Shown here one piece after another: positions 37,316-46,340 of a DNA stretch of 57,744 nucleotides (within the stretch, counting starts at the first letter, position 1; each line of letters opens with the position of its first letter). The notes under the pieces are model-generated. The model was given only the letters and a program-made list of their open reading frames with translations, was not told the DNA's origin and made no database searches. Source of the DNA: PVC group bacterium. GTDB lineage: Bacteria; Verrucomicrobiota; Kiritimatiellia; CAIKKV01; CAITUY01. Location: assembly GCA_945890715.1 (NCBI GenBank), contig CAMDCX010000008.1, positions 1 to 57,744 of the forward strand, given 5' to 3'. A program made the position numbers and the translations under genes.

Positions 37316-37385
37316 TGGATATACAGGATAAAAAAAGGAATAACTTTCCGGTTCCTAAAATTATCCTGTCTATCATGTCTATCCA
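37316..37385. repeat. Inverted repeat after cbpA
   Basis: ACAGGATAA (37323-37331) pairs with TTATCCTGT (37361-37369), and outside it TGGATA (37316-37321) pairs with TATCCA (37380-37385). The region is unusually A/T-rich compared with its neighbours. Such ATACAGGAT/ATCCTGT repeats are common intergenic elements in many genomes. It may act as a weak terminator after cbpA. No T run follows. Confidence 0.6.
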
Positions 37386-37427
37386 TGTTAAGTCTTCTTT
37401 CAGTTTTCACGACATAGGAAAGTGAAT

Positions 37428-38006
37428 ATGCATGGTTTCTGGCTCTGTTTTGTGCCGCTTTTTGTGGCGGTGGATGCGGTGGGGGTGCTCCCCATGTTTC
37501 TGGGGCTGACGGAAGGAATTGAGCGCGCCAGGCTTCGCAACATCATCTGGCAATCGTTAGTCACAGGAACCTTGGTGGCGGTGGTGTTCGTGATGATTGG
37601 AAAAGCGGTTTTCCAGCTTCTCGGAATCACGCCGTCTGACTTCATGATCGCCGGGGGCATCCTGCTATTTGCCATTTCGCTCCGGGATCTTCTCGTGGTG
37701 GAAAAACACAGCGAGCCCATCGATCCGGAAAGCCTCGGCGCCGTCCCGGTCGGCGTGCCGCTGATCGTGGGCCCGGCCGTCCTGACCACCATCCTGATCC
37801 TGGTGGACCAACACGGAATTTTTCCCACCATGGCCGCCGCCGTGGTGAATATCCTGCTGGCCGGAATCGTCTTCTGGTTCGCCGGAGCCATCGCCTCCCG
37901 ACTCGGCAAGGCTGGCACCAAGGCCATCTCCAAACTGGCAAGCCTTCTCCTCGCCGCCATTGCCGTCATGATGGTCCGCAAAGGCCTGCTGACTTACCTT
38001 CATTAA
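37428..38006 (+). CDS. MarC-family integral membrane protein
   Basis: MarC/UPF0056 proteins have six transmembrane helices and no established function, despite an early proposed link to multiple antibiotic resistance. The 192-residue protein has the family features AVDAVGVLPMFLGLTEG near the start, DFMIAGGILLFAISLRDLL, and VPVGVPLIVGPAVLTTILIL in the middle. The ATG at 37428 has AGGA 8 bases upstream, better than the GTG at 37422. The stop overlaps the stop of the convergent ccsA gene within TTAA. Confidence 0.87.
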   Translation: MHGFWLCFVPLFVAVDAVGVLPMFLGLTEGIERARLRNIIWQSLVTGTLVAVVFVMIGKAVFQLLGITPSDFMIAGGILLFAISLRDLLVVEKHSEPIDPESLGAVPVGVPLIVGPAVLTTILILVDQHGIFPTMAAAVVNILLAGIVFWFAGAIASRLGKAGTKAISKLASLLLAAIAVMMVRKGLLTYLH

Positions 38007-38800
38007 CGCGGTGAAGCGTAGCTATGGAGGGCGCTGGCCAGCTTGGGTAGCAGATTGACGAGCAGAAAGGTGGTCAGAAGAGCGGCAAAGGCAAGCCCCT
38101 GCGCCCACCCGGTCAAGCGCCTGAGCGAACCACCCTTCCGGCAATGGAAATAGACCAGGTAAAGCATCCAGGTAATCAGCGACCAGGTCTCCTTCGGATC
38201 CCACGACCAATAGCCGCCCCACGCTGCATCGGCCCACAAAGCACCAGATAACATTCCAAATGTCATCAACGGAAATGCCAGTCGCAACACCTCATATTGC
38301 CCGGCCTCATACCGTGACCGATCAGCTTCGTCCAGCGATTTCCGGCGAATGAGACTCACCACCAGCAAGACAAAGGCCACCGTGGCCAGTGAGTAGGAAA
38401 TCATATAGGTCGTCACATGCGGCACGAACCACGCCGACTGCAGGGCAGGCATTCGCCGCCAGACCACATCGCGATCCATGAAACAGGCTCCGATCAGGGG
38501 AATGGCCGAGGCAAAGGCAAAATAATGCCCCGCCCATGCAAGCCCCCCGCGCCAGGCCATCACTCCAAACAAGGGCAGAAAGCAGGCCGCTAAGAACACC
38601 TGCACATGATACATATTCCCCAGCGGAGGTTCTCCCGCCACCACCGCATTGAATACAATCAACCCGGCAACGGCCGCCCAGGTCGCCCCGAAAACAACAA
38701 ACCCGCCCCGCCAACGGCGCCAGATCAACAACCAAGCGACCCCGAACCCGGCGGCCGCCCCGGCAAGAAACAAGCGAAGCACCTGATCATCCACCCTCAT
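38003..38800 (-). CDS. ccsA: Cytochrome c assembly protein CcsA/CcsB-type
   Basis: CcsA-type proteins carry haem across the membrane in System II cytochrome c biogenesis. The 265-residue multi-pass protein has the tryptophan-rich motif WGGYWSWDPKETWSLITW near the C-terminal third and conserved His residues (WFVPHVTTYMISYS). The start at 38800 overlaps resB by 4 bases. It is the last gene of the haem operon. The system normally also needs a thioredoxin-like reductant such as ResA/CcsX, not present here. Confidence 0.9.
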   Translation of the reverse strand: MRVDDQVLRLFLAGAAAGFGVAWLLIWRRWRGGFVVFGATWAAVAGLIVFNAVVAGEPPLGNMYHVQVFLAACFLPLFGVMAWRGGLAWAGHYFAFASAIPLIGACFMDRDVVWRRMPALQSAWFVPHVTTYMISYSLATVAFVLLVVSLIRRKSLDEADRSRYEAGQYEVLRLAFPLMTFGMLSGALWADAAWGGYWSWDPKETWSLITWMLYLVYFHCRKGGSLRRLTGWAQGLAFAALLTTFLLVNLLPKLASALHSYASPR

Positions 38801-39474
38801 GGCGCCCCCCTCCTTCCCGCCCCAAGTCCCAAAACCCCGAGCATCACCGTCCCGACAATGACCATCCAAATTCCCGCCACGACGGCCAACCGTCCCGGAT
38901 CACGCCGGGCCGTCAACACCACATAGGCCCGGTTCTGACTGTCATACGACATCAGATAAAACCGCCATCCCTGGATTTCAATGGGATGGTTCACCGCCAA
39001 TTTTTCTTCCCGCACCGGCTCTCCTTCAATCTGGAAAGCCATATCCGCTAGAAAGAGCCGGGGAACGGAAGACTTCCCCTGAGGCTCATAAAATTCTACA
39101 GAAAAACGGTGACAAGCCATCCCGAAGGGTAAAGGTACCGAGCCCCCCTCTCGCAGTTGAATCTCCCGGACATATTCACCCGATCCAATCGGAAGGACGA
39201 AATCATGCTTCTCGCCGTTTCGCCACCCCACCAGTGCACCGACTAAGATCACCACCACACCCAGATGCACCAGTAAAAAACCGATGCGCCGGAATCCCAG
39301 GCCACCCTTCCACGAGCAATACAGGATCAAGCCGACCAGAAAACCCGCAAGCCCGAGAAAGACCGGCGTCTTGAAAATCGCCGCAGAGGTCCCACCCTCT
39401 GACGGGAAAGCCCCAGCAAGCATGAATAACGCCAGCAGAACCATCAACACCACCGCCGCCGCCATCCGGTTCAT
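38797..39474 (-). CDS. resB: ResB-like cytochrome c biogenesis protein
   Basis: ResB (Ccs1) works with CcsA in System II. The 225-residue protein is short for the family, with an N-terminal hydrophobic pair of segments (about 5-20, 35-52), a third helix near 62-82 with the HLGVVVILVGALVG block, an extracytoplasmic domain (about 90-195) with NHPIEIQGWRFYLMSYDS, and a C-terminal helix. It overlaps hemL and ccsA by 4 bases at each side. Confidence 0.83.
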   Translation of the reverse strand: MNRMAAAVVLMVLLALFMLAGAFPSEGGTSAAIFKTPVFLGLAGFLVGLILYCSWKGGLGFRRIGFLLVHLGVVVILVGALVGWRNGEKHDFVLPIGSGEYVREIQLREGGSVPLPFGMACHRFSVEFYEPQGKSSVPRLFLADMAFQIEGEPVREEKLAVNHPIEIQGWRFYLMSYDSQNRAYVVLTARRDPGRLAVVAGIWMVIVGTVMLGVLGLGAGRRGAP

Positions 39475-40730
39475 GTCGTCACCGCCTCAACAAAACGGTT
39501 CATCTCCTGCTCTGTGTGGGCCATGGAGACAAAACCGACCTCAAACTGGGAGGGCGGCAGATAAAATCCCTGATCCAGCATGCGGTGAAAATAGGACGCA
39601 TAGGCCTTCGTGTCGCTGGCCATTGCCTCATCCAGATTCCGAATCGCCCCACGCCGGAAAAACATCGTGAAGAGTCCGCCAGCCTGCACACACACCCGGT
39701 CAAGACCCCAGCTTTCAGCATCTCGATTAATGGCGTCCGCCATTTTCCGGGCATCTGACTCCAGCCGCGCATAAGGATTTTCGCGCTCCAGAACCCGGAG
39801 GGTCGCCAGCCCGGCCACCACGGCAATGGGATTGCCCGACAACGTGCCCGCCTGATACACCCGGCCCAGCGGCGCGAGATGATCCATCCATGACTCCCGG
39901 CCGCCCACCGCCGCCAGGGGGAGCCCCCCACCAATGATTTTTCCCATCGTCGTCAAATCCGGGGTTACCCCGCACAAGGCACCATAGGTAGTCGGCCCGA
40001 ATCGAAACCCGGTAATGACTTCGTCAAAAATCAACGCCGCACCGCACTGGTCGGCCACACGACGCAAGCCCTCAAGAAAGCCGGGTGCCGGCAGAACCAG
40101 CCCCATATTGGCCGCCACGGGCTCGACCAGAATAGCCGCAAGATCCTGACCCTGAGCCGCCGCCACAGCCTCCACGGCTTCAAGGTCGTTGAAGGGAACA
40201 ACAAACACGTCTTCGGCCACCGCCGGCGAAACACCTTCCGAAGAACGGATTCCGCCTGTCAACAGGCCACTCCCCGCCGCCACCAGCAATCCATCGCTAT
40301 GCCCGTGGTAGCACCCGTCAAACTTCACAATGCGGCGCCGCCCTGTCGCGCCCCGGGCAATACGGACAGCGGTCATCACCGCCTCGGTACCGGAACTGAC
40401 CAGTCGTACCCGTTCCAACCCCGGCACCTTGGACTGAAGAAACTCGGCGAACTCAACCTCCATCGGGGTATTGATCCCAAAGGTGGTTCCCCGCTCGGCC
40501 TGGCGCTGAATGGCCTCCACCACCTCGGGATGGGCATGACCAAGAATGACCGCGCCCCAGGAGCAGCAAAAATCCACCAGATCGCGTCCCTCGACCGTCC
40601 GCAGGTGCGCCCCGTTTCCGGAGGCGACATAGAGGGGCGTGCCGCCCACCGACTTAAAGGCCCGGACGGGACTGTTCACGCCGCCCGGAATCACCCGAAC
40701 CGCCCGTTTAAAAAGTTCTTCAGAATCCAT
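39471..40730 (-). CDS. hemL: Glutamate-1-semialdehyde 2,1-aminomutase
   Basis: HemL is the PLP enzyme that converts glutamate 1-semialdehyde to 5-aminolevulinate. The 419-residue product has the expected RVIPGGVNSPVRAFKSVGG start, RIVKFDGCYHGHSDGLLVAAG, IFDEVITGFR and LTTMGKIIGGGLPLAAVGG with the PLP lysine. With HemA it makes ALA by the C5 pathway. It follows hemB after 7 bases and overlaps resB by 4. Confidence 0.95.
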   Translation of the reverse strand: MDSEELFKRAVRVIPGGVNSPVRAFKSVGGTPLYVASGNGAHLRTVEGRDLVDFCCSWGAVILGHAHPEVVEAIQRQAERGTTFGINTPMEVEFAEFLQSKVPGLERVRLVSSGTEAVMTAVRIARGATGRRRIVKFDGCYHGHSDGLLVAAGSGLLTGGIRSSEGVSPAVAEDVFVVPFNDLEAVEAVAAAQGQDLAAILVEPVAANMGLVLPAPGFLEGLRRVADQCGAALIFDEVITGFRFGPTTYGALCGVTPDLTTMGKIIGGGLPLAAVGGRESWMDHLAPLGRVYQAGTLSGNPIAVVAGLATLRVLERENPYARLESDARKMADAINRDAESWGLDRVCVQAGGLFTMFFRRGAIRNLDEAMASDTKAYASYFHRMLDQGFYLPPSQFEVGFVSMAHTEQEMNRFVEAVTT

Positions 40731-40737
40731 AGAAGTA

Positions 40738-41721
40738 CTACTTTACAATTTCGGCATACCGGCCAGCCCAATAGGAGATCAGGATATCGGCACCAGCGCG
40801 CGAGATGGCCGTCATGGATTCACGCACCATCCCCTTCAGATCGCCCCATCCCCGCTCAGCGGTGGCCAGCAGCATCGAATATTCCCCGCTTACATTATAG
40901 GCAGCAATCGGCAAATCCGTCCGTTCACGAAGACGGGTAATCACGTCGAGATAAAACAGGGCGGGCTTGACCATCAGGATATCGGCGCCTTCCGCTTCAT
41001 CAAGATCCGACTCGCGGAGGGCCTGTCGCAGATCGCCATAGGAGGCCTGATACCCGCGCCGATCCCCGCTCTGTGGCGAGGACTGTTCGGCATCACGGAA
41101 AGGCCCATACATCGACGACGCAAATTTGGTTGAGTAACTCATGATGAGGGTCTGATGGAATCCCGACTCCTCCAACGCGGATCGGATGGCCGCAACCTGT
41201 CCGTCCATCATGGCACTGGGCGCGACCCCATCCGCGCCTGCCGCCGCATGCGACAACGCCACCCGCCGCAACATCTCAAGCGAGGCGTCATTATCCACCT
41301 CACCGCCCGCCGTCAATGGACCACAATGCCCGTGACGGGTATAGGCACAGAGACACACATCGGTCATGACAACCAGCCCTGGATAACGGCGCTTGATCTC
41401 ACGCACTGCCCGATGAACAGCCAACCGGTCATCCAGGGCAGCACTTCCCGCCGCATCCTTCTGCCCGGAGTCGACCTGACCGAACACCAGCACCCCGCCA
41501 ATCCCCGCTTGTGCCACCGGCTCCAGGTCCTTGATCAATTCATCCACGCTCAACCGGAACTGACCCGGCATCGCCCCGATAGCCTCCCGTCGCCCGGTTC
41601 CCTCAACAACGAACACCGGCCACATCCATTTGGCCGGGCCGGGCAACTCCATGTCAAACAGACGCCGCAAGGCATCCGTTCGCCTCAATCGTCTCATCCG
41701 AATTTCAGGAAATGTTTTCAT
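40738..41721 (-). CDS. hemB: Porphobilinogen synthase (ALA dehydratase)
   Basis: HemB condenses two ALA molecules to porphobilinogen. The 327-residue product is of the zinc-dependent type, judging by DVCLCAYTRHGHCG with three Cys. The Schiff-base lysines lie in YSTKFASSMYGPFRD and ADILMVKPALFYLDV. The start at 41721 is chosen because AAGGAC lies just upstream; a start at 41739 would overlap the preceding gene by 4 bases. Length matches E. coli (324). Confidence 0.95.
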   Translation of the reverse strand: MKTFPEIRMRRLRRTDALRRLFDMELPGPAKWMWPVFVVEGTGRREAIGAMPGQFRLSVDELIKDLEPVAQAGIGGVLVFGQVDSGQKDAAGSAALDDRLAVHRAVREIKRRYPGLVVMTDVCLCAYTRHGHCGPLTAGGEVDNDASLEMLRRVALSHAAAGADGVAPSAMMDGQVAAIRSALEESGFHQTLIMSYSTKFASSMYGPFRDAEQSSPQSGDRRGYQASYGDLRQALRESDLDEAEGADILMVKPALFYLDVITRLRERTDLPIAAYNVSGEYSMLLATAERGWGDLKGMVRESMTAISRAGADILISYWAGRYAEIVK

Positions 41722-41738
41722 TCCAGAGTCCTTGATCA

Positions 41739-43871
41739 TCAGGTCATTTTTTCCAGAACACATCCCGTGGCAAGCGCTTCGATCGCGCCATCCACTGTGG
41801 CCTCGAATCCGGTCACATCCGGTTCACGGCCTGCCTTCCGCAGCGCCGTCGCCGTCGGTTGGCCAATCACCACAACTCGTTTTCCTTCAAGCGAGCCGAT
41901 ACCCCAGACGTCCATGAATTGCTCCACGGCCGAGGCACTGGCAAAGAATACTGCATCGAAATCGGGAAGGGATTGATACTGGATCGGAACATTATCGTAA
42001 AGCAGGCAGTCCGTCACCACCCCGCCCTGTTCACGCAGGACTTTTGCCAATCCATCTCCCGCCTTGTCCGACCGCAACCGGAGGAGGCTCCGTCCCGCCA
42101 CCCCCCATTTCACAAATTCCTGCATCAAGCCTTCCGCCCCATAGTCATGCTTCGGCGCCACATCGACGGAGAGACCGGCCTTCCCCAATTCATGGGCCGT
42201 GCCGGGCCCACAGGCGATCAGGCAGGGCAAATGACGGCGATCCACCTGCTCTTCGGCAAGCAGCTCCAGGAAACAGCGCACAGCGGAAGGCGACGTCATC
42301 ACAACGGCATCAAACTCTTTCACCGACCGAACCACCGTCCTCGCCTCCGAACGGGGAACCAGACGGATCAGGGGATATCGAAGGGGGCGCCCCCCGAAAT
42401 CAACAACACGTCGCGCCGCCTTTTCCTGAAGAGCTTCGCTACAGGTCAGCAACACGCGCCGCCCGGCCAATGCGCCTGTGTCCCGTTTGGCCTGAAATCT
42501 CACCACATCCCCGACAATAAGAAGTCCCGGTGCCGCGCCCTCATGAACAACCGCCGCGTTCCGGGCCAGATCACCGAGCGTCGTTTGAATCACCCGCTCA
42601 TCATCGGCACCGGCGTTGATCACTAGGGCGGCGGGAGTATCCGGCGACCGGCCTTCCCCGATCAACTGGCCCGCCACCTGATCAGCCACCTTACCGGCCA
42701 TAAAAAAAACCAGGGGCAATTGGGCACGGGCTTCGGCGGTGACCGAGGCGACTGCGCCGCCTTCCGCGCGAGGCGTCATGGCCGTAAATCCCCGCGAAAG
42801 CCCACGGCGCGTCAAGAGCATTCCGGTCCCCGTGGTGGCGGCCGTCAGACTGCTCACGCCGGGAAGGATCCGATAGGGAATTTGCCACCGGTCGAGTTCC
42901 TCCAGCTCCTCCGCTAAACGCCCGAACAAGCCGGGATCTCCGCCCTTGAGTCGCACCACGCGGAGCCCGCGCCGGGCATATTTCGAGAGCATCCGACTGA
43001 TCTGATCCTGGGATTGTGAATGGTTGTCAGCCCGCTTTCCGACGAACACCCGCTCCGCCTGGCGTGGCAACCGCTCCAGCAACCGTTGATCCATCAGGAC
43101 ATCGTACAGGCACACCTCTGCAGAGGCCAGTTCCGCCGCGCCCGCCAGGGTGCACAACCCATCGCTTCCCACACCGGCCCCGACAAAGCGAACGGTCTTG
43201 ATCATCAGGTTGCGGAGGGCCGTCATGGCCGGGTCGCCTCGACGGAACGTCATCGCCAGCGTCCCCTGCCCCGCCGGCGCCGGGAGGTCTGCCGGCGAAA
43301 TCCATTCCGTTACACGCCCGGAAAGATTCAGCCGTGCCAGCGCCGCACCGGCCATCAGGAGGGCATCATAATGTCCTGCATCCAACTGGGCCAGACGATC
43401 TTCGATGTTGCCCCGAACCGGTTTGAGTGCGACACGGGGAAAGCGTTTCCGGCACCACGTCTCGCGTCGTTCACTACTGACTCCGATCACAGGGGTATCC
43501 GACAAATCGGCAACCCGTTGCCCGGGTGGAAGAATCAGGGCATCCCGGGGATCTTCCCGCCAGGGCAGCCAGCACCAGTCTAGTCCATCGGGCATGGGAT
43601 CGGGCAGATCCTTGGCACTGTGGATGGCCAGATCGAGACGACCTCCGAGCACGGCCTCATCAAGGTCGCGGGTAAAGAAATCCGGCGGGCTTTCCCGTAA
43701 ATCGGTTTGGCGATCCCGGTCGCCGGGTGACGACACCGCAATCAGCTCGAACTCCACACCGGGCAGGCGTTCCCCCATGCGCCGTAACGCATCACCCGAC
43801 TGGATCAACGCCAACCGGCTTGAGCGGGAGCCCGCCTTGAATACTTTCCTGGATGCGTTCATATAATTCAT
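41739..43871 (-). CDS. Trifunctional HemC (truncated)-CobA-HemD fusion
   Basis: The 710-residue product joins three enzymes of uroporphyrinogen metabolism. Residues about 1-225 are HemC domains 1-2: HSAKDLPDP (catalytic Asp region), VSSERRET, PVRGNIEDRLAQLDAG and PAPAGQGTLAMTF. Canonical HemC domain 3, with the Cys that binds the dipyrromethane cofactor, is missing; the chain goes directly to VRFVGAGVGSDGLC of uroporphyrinogen-III methyltransferase (CobA/SUMT), which has VVRLKGGDPGLFGRLAEELEEL. The last about 240 residues are HemD, which closes the ring. It likely makes precorrin-2 from porphobilinogen, but the HemC step may need help. The start is uncertain (43871, 43862, or TTG at 43886). 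It overlaps the HemA part by about 80 bases. Confidence 0.88.
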   Translation of the reverse strand: MNYMNASRKVFKAGSRSSRLALIQSGDALRRMGERLPGVEFELIAVSSPGDRDRQTDLRESPPDFFTRDLDEAVLGGRLDLAIHSAKDLPDPMPDGLDWCWLPWREDPRDALILPPGQRVADLSDTPVIGVSSERRETWCRKRFPRVALKPVRGNIEDRLAQLDAGHYDALLMAGAALARLNLSGRVTEWISPADLPAPAGQGTLAMTFRRGDPAMTALRNLMIKTVRFVGAGVGSDGLCTLAGAAELASAEVCLYDVLMDQRLLERLPRQAERVFVGKRADNHSQSQDQISRMLSKYARRGLRVVRLKGGDPGLFGRLAEELEELDRWQIPYRILPGVSSLTAATTGTGMLLTRRGLSRGFTAMTPRAEGGAVASVTAEARAQLPLVFFMAGKVADQVAGQLIGEGRSPDTPAALVINAGADDERVIQTTLGDLARNAAVVHEGAAPGLLIVGDVVRFQAKRDTGALAGRRVLLTCSEALQEKAARRVVDFGGRPLRYPLIRLVPRSEARTVVRSVKEFDAVVMTSPSAVRCFLELLAEEQVDRRHLPCLIACGPGTAHELGKAGLSVDVAPKHDYGAEGLMQEFVKWGVAGRSLLRLRSDKAGDGLAKVLREQGGVVTDCLLYDNVPIQYQSLPDFDAVFFASASAVEQFMDVWGIGSLEGKRVVVIGQPTATALRKAGREPDVTGFEATVDGAIEALATGCVLEKMT

Positions 43872-45312
43872 GATGATTTCGAACAATACAGAGACTCTGA
43901 TCCATAACCCTTTCCAATAACCCGGACGTGAGGCGTTGCCAATGCTTCAGGCCGTCCAAATCCACCACCTGAAGACCCGGCACCTGGCCATCCAATCTCG
44001 GATCCACAGTACGCGGCATGGCCAGGTCAATGACCAGTACATTTTTTTCATGATCAAAAAACGGGGCATGGCCCTCATGCAAAACATGACCCGGCGCCTC
44101 GACAGCGGACACCACCACGGTAACGTCACTCAATCGGTCCCGAATCCCGTTCAGGGTGCAAACATCGACCTGAGCAGCCCATTTGGAAGGGACTTCGGGC
44201 CGGTTGACATGGTAACACCAAATACCGCGACAGCCTTTCCTGACACACTGCTCCATGAGCCCACGCCCAACAACGCCGGATCCGATGACCATCACCGTCT
44301 GCCGGGCCAAATCAGGCACAGCCTGTTCAAGATACGCCAGACAGACATCCTCGATCTCGCCCCCCTTCAACATCGGCCCCACCTTCGCCCGGATATCCTT
44401 CGAGACATGCAGGGCCACATCCACCCATTCCCGAAGCATGCCGTTGGCCCAGCCATTTGCCACCGCCTCCTCCATGGCATCCTTAACCTGGGCGGTAATA
44501 TGAGTCTCGCCAACGGATTGGGAGCGCATACCGGCCGTCACCAGGCAAAGATGCTCGATCGCCTCGGGACCGATCTTACGATAGTGCCCGATCTCGTCCA
44601 CTTGATCCAGATTCAGCAGTTTCTCAAGCAGGCTGATCGTTTCCTCATCCGGCGCTGCCGCCGCGATCACTTCAATCCGGTTACAGGTGTTAAGGATCAG
44701 AAATTCATGAACCCCCCAGAGCTGGCGGATCATGGCGCCGACACGCTGGCGAGGGACTTCCGTCAGATGAAACCGTTCCCGCTCATTCGCGGACAACACC
44801 TCATGGCTTGTTCCCACCACCACCAGGCTCATGGTTTCCAGCGCCGCAAGGTGGCGGCTCAGGCTATCCTTGACCAATCGCGACTGACGGCAGGATCGTC
44901 CGCCGGTCGAGACCGCGACTTGCAGGCCGCCGCGCCGAACCGAGGCTGGCGTGAGGAAATCACCTTCGGGCCAGTTGACATCCGCCGCACATGCCAGAAT
45001 CCGGGCCTCTTTCGCACACGCTAGAACCTGGCGATTCACGGCCGCATCATCCGTAGCCGCAAAAACAACCACGGCACCCTCGATATCGCGGGGCTCAAAT
45101 CGCCGACGCAAATGGATCACCGTCCCCAACTCCACCAGGGCTTGGATATCCGGATTAAGTTCAGGGGCGACAACCGTCACGATGGCTCCAGCGTCCAAAA
45201 GCAGGCGGGTTTTACGGAATCCGATCTTCCCGCCGCCAATGACGACGGCAGGCCGCCCCTCGATCAAGAGGTTGACGGCCAGATCAGCTCGAATTTTTCC
45301 CGGAATTCTCAT
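43792..45312 (-). CDS. Bifunctional SirC-HemA fusion
   Basis: The 506-residue product starts with a Met8/SirC-like precorrin-2 dehydrogenase domain (VVIGGGKIGFRKTRLLLDAG; NAD-binding), with STGGRSCRQSRLVKDSLSRH near 130-150, followed by glutamyl-tRNA reductase (HemA): FLILNTCNRIEVIAAA with the catalytic Cys, SQSVGETHITAQVKDAMEEA and VMVIGSGVVGRGLM. SirC oxidises precorrin-2 to sirohydrochlorin and HemA reduces glutamyl-tRNA, so it handles the first step and a late step. The start at 45312 overlaps ahbAB by 4 bases (ATGA). No ferrochelatase (SirB) domain is obvious in this protein. Confidence 0.9.
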   Translation of the reverse strand: MRIPGKIRADLAVNLLIEGRPAVVIGGGKIGFRKTRLLLDAGAIVTVVAPELNPDIQALVELGTVIHLRRRFEPRDIEGAVVVFAATDDAAVNRQVLACAKEARILACAADVNWPEGDFLTPASVRRGGLQVAVSTGGRSCRQSRLVKDSLSRHLAALETMSLVVVGTSHEVLSANERERFHLTEVPRQRVGAMIRQLWGVHEFLILNTCNRIEVIAAAAPDEETISLLEKLLNLDQVDEIGHYRKIGPEAIEHLCLVTAGMRSQSVGETHITAQVKDAMEEAVANGWANGMLREWVDVALHVSKDIRAKVGPMLKGGEIEDVCLAYLEQAVPDLARQTVMVIGSGVVGRGLMEQCVRKGCRGIWCYHVNRPEVPSKWAAQVDVCTLNGIRDRLSDVTVVVSAVEAPGHVLHEGHAPFFDHEKNVLVIDLAMPRTVDPRLDGQVPGLQVVDLDGLKHWQRLTSGLLERVMDQSLCIVRNHHELYERIQESIQGGLPLKPVGVDPVG

Positions 45313-46340
45313 GCAAAATACGTCATGCTGGTTTTTTTGAATTCCCGTAACGATAGCAGGAGCTGTCCCGGCGTCAATCCGGCCGAGTTGCCAAGGCCCA
45401 CAAAAAGACGCCGGGTCTCCTCCCACTCACCAGTATGGATCATGGCGTACAGGGTAAACGGAAACCGATCGGTGCGGGGCCGCTGGTAGCAATGAGTCAC
45501 AGCGGGATCGGCGGCAATGCGGCGCCCGACCTCCATCAGGGACGCCTCGGGCACATCCCACACGCACATCCCGTTGGCCGTGAACCCCAGATTCCGGTGC
45601 CTGACAATCAGAGCCACTCGCCGCAACACGCCGCTGGCCGCCCAGGCGGTCAATTTCGCAAGCAGGTCTCCCTCCGTCAATCCCAGTCCCTGTGCCACCG
45701 TTTCATACGGGCGTTCCGCCAGGGGCAGACTTCCCTCCAGAGCGCGTACGAGCGCCTTTTCCGGCGCCGTAAATTCGAGCATGAGTGCGTCCTTAGCCGT
45801 AACGTGTGGAGACGGCGGAACGGGGACCCGCTCGTCGCGAGCCCGTGTCCGGGAGTCGAATGTCACATCAATTTTGAATCGCTTGATCGCCGGGAGAACC
45901 AACAGGTCATACGGCGCGACGCTGCGGCGGATTGCCTCCAACTCGCGGTCAAAATCAGAATGTACAGTGGCCAGGGTAAACCAAAAATTCGGCCAGTGCC
46001 TTCCGTTCGGACCGCCGGGCAGATCGGGATTCAACCCAGTCGGCCATCCCCGCTCATACCCATGAGTGACGCCGGGATGACTGCAAATGAGGCCGGCTTT
46101 TTCGGCCAGGTCACTGTCCGGAAGATCCACGGCGCAAAGTGCGCTGCGATACCCCAACCGACGCGCGTCAAACACGGCGCCCAACCGGCGAACCTGTCCG
46201 GATTCCATGAAAAAGTGCAGTCGGCTCAAGACCTCCCCGGCGGAAAGCCCGAACCGTTCCCCCACCACCTTGAAAGGTTCTGAAACCAAGGGAAGTCCCT
46301 GCTGAAGCTCCCACAGTAATTCCGCATCCCGTTCCGTCAT
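45309..46340 (-). CDS. ahbAB: Fused siroheme decarboxylase AhbA-AhbB
   Basis: AhbA and AhbB are Lrp/AsnC-fold proteins that together remove two carboxyl groups from siroheme to give 12,18-didecarboxysiroheme. The 343-residue protein has two related halves: the N-half (RLGAVFDARRLGYRSALCAV; WFTLATVHSDFDRELEAIRR) resembles AhbA and the C-half (RVALIVRHRNLGFTANGMCV; REFKKTSMTYFA at the end) resembles AhbB. In species with separate genes they form a heterodimer; here they are fused. It overlaps ahbD and the SirC-HemA gene by 4 bases each. Confidence 0.92.
   Translation of the reverse strand: MTERDAELLWELQQGLPLVSEPFKVVGERFGLSAGEVLSRLHFFMESGQVRRLGAVFDARRLGYRSALCAVDLPDSDLAEKAGLICSHPGVTHGYERGWPTGLNPDLPGGPNGRHWPNFWFTLATVHSDFDRELEAIRRSVAPYDLLVLPAIKRFKIDVTFDSRTRARDERVPVPPSPHVTAKDALMLEFTAPEKALVRALEGSLPLAERPYETVAQGLGLTEGDLLAKLTAWAASGVLRRVALIVRHRNLGFTANGMCVWDVPEASLMEVGRRIAADPAVTHCYQRPRTDRFPFTLYAMIHTGEWEETRRLFVGLGNSAGLTPGQLLLSLREFKKTSMTYFA

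Noticed and set aside
38003-38006. Overlap of the marC and ccsA stop codons
   Set aside because: Tail-to-tail sharing of a TTAA is a simple effect of tight packing and needs no special explanation.
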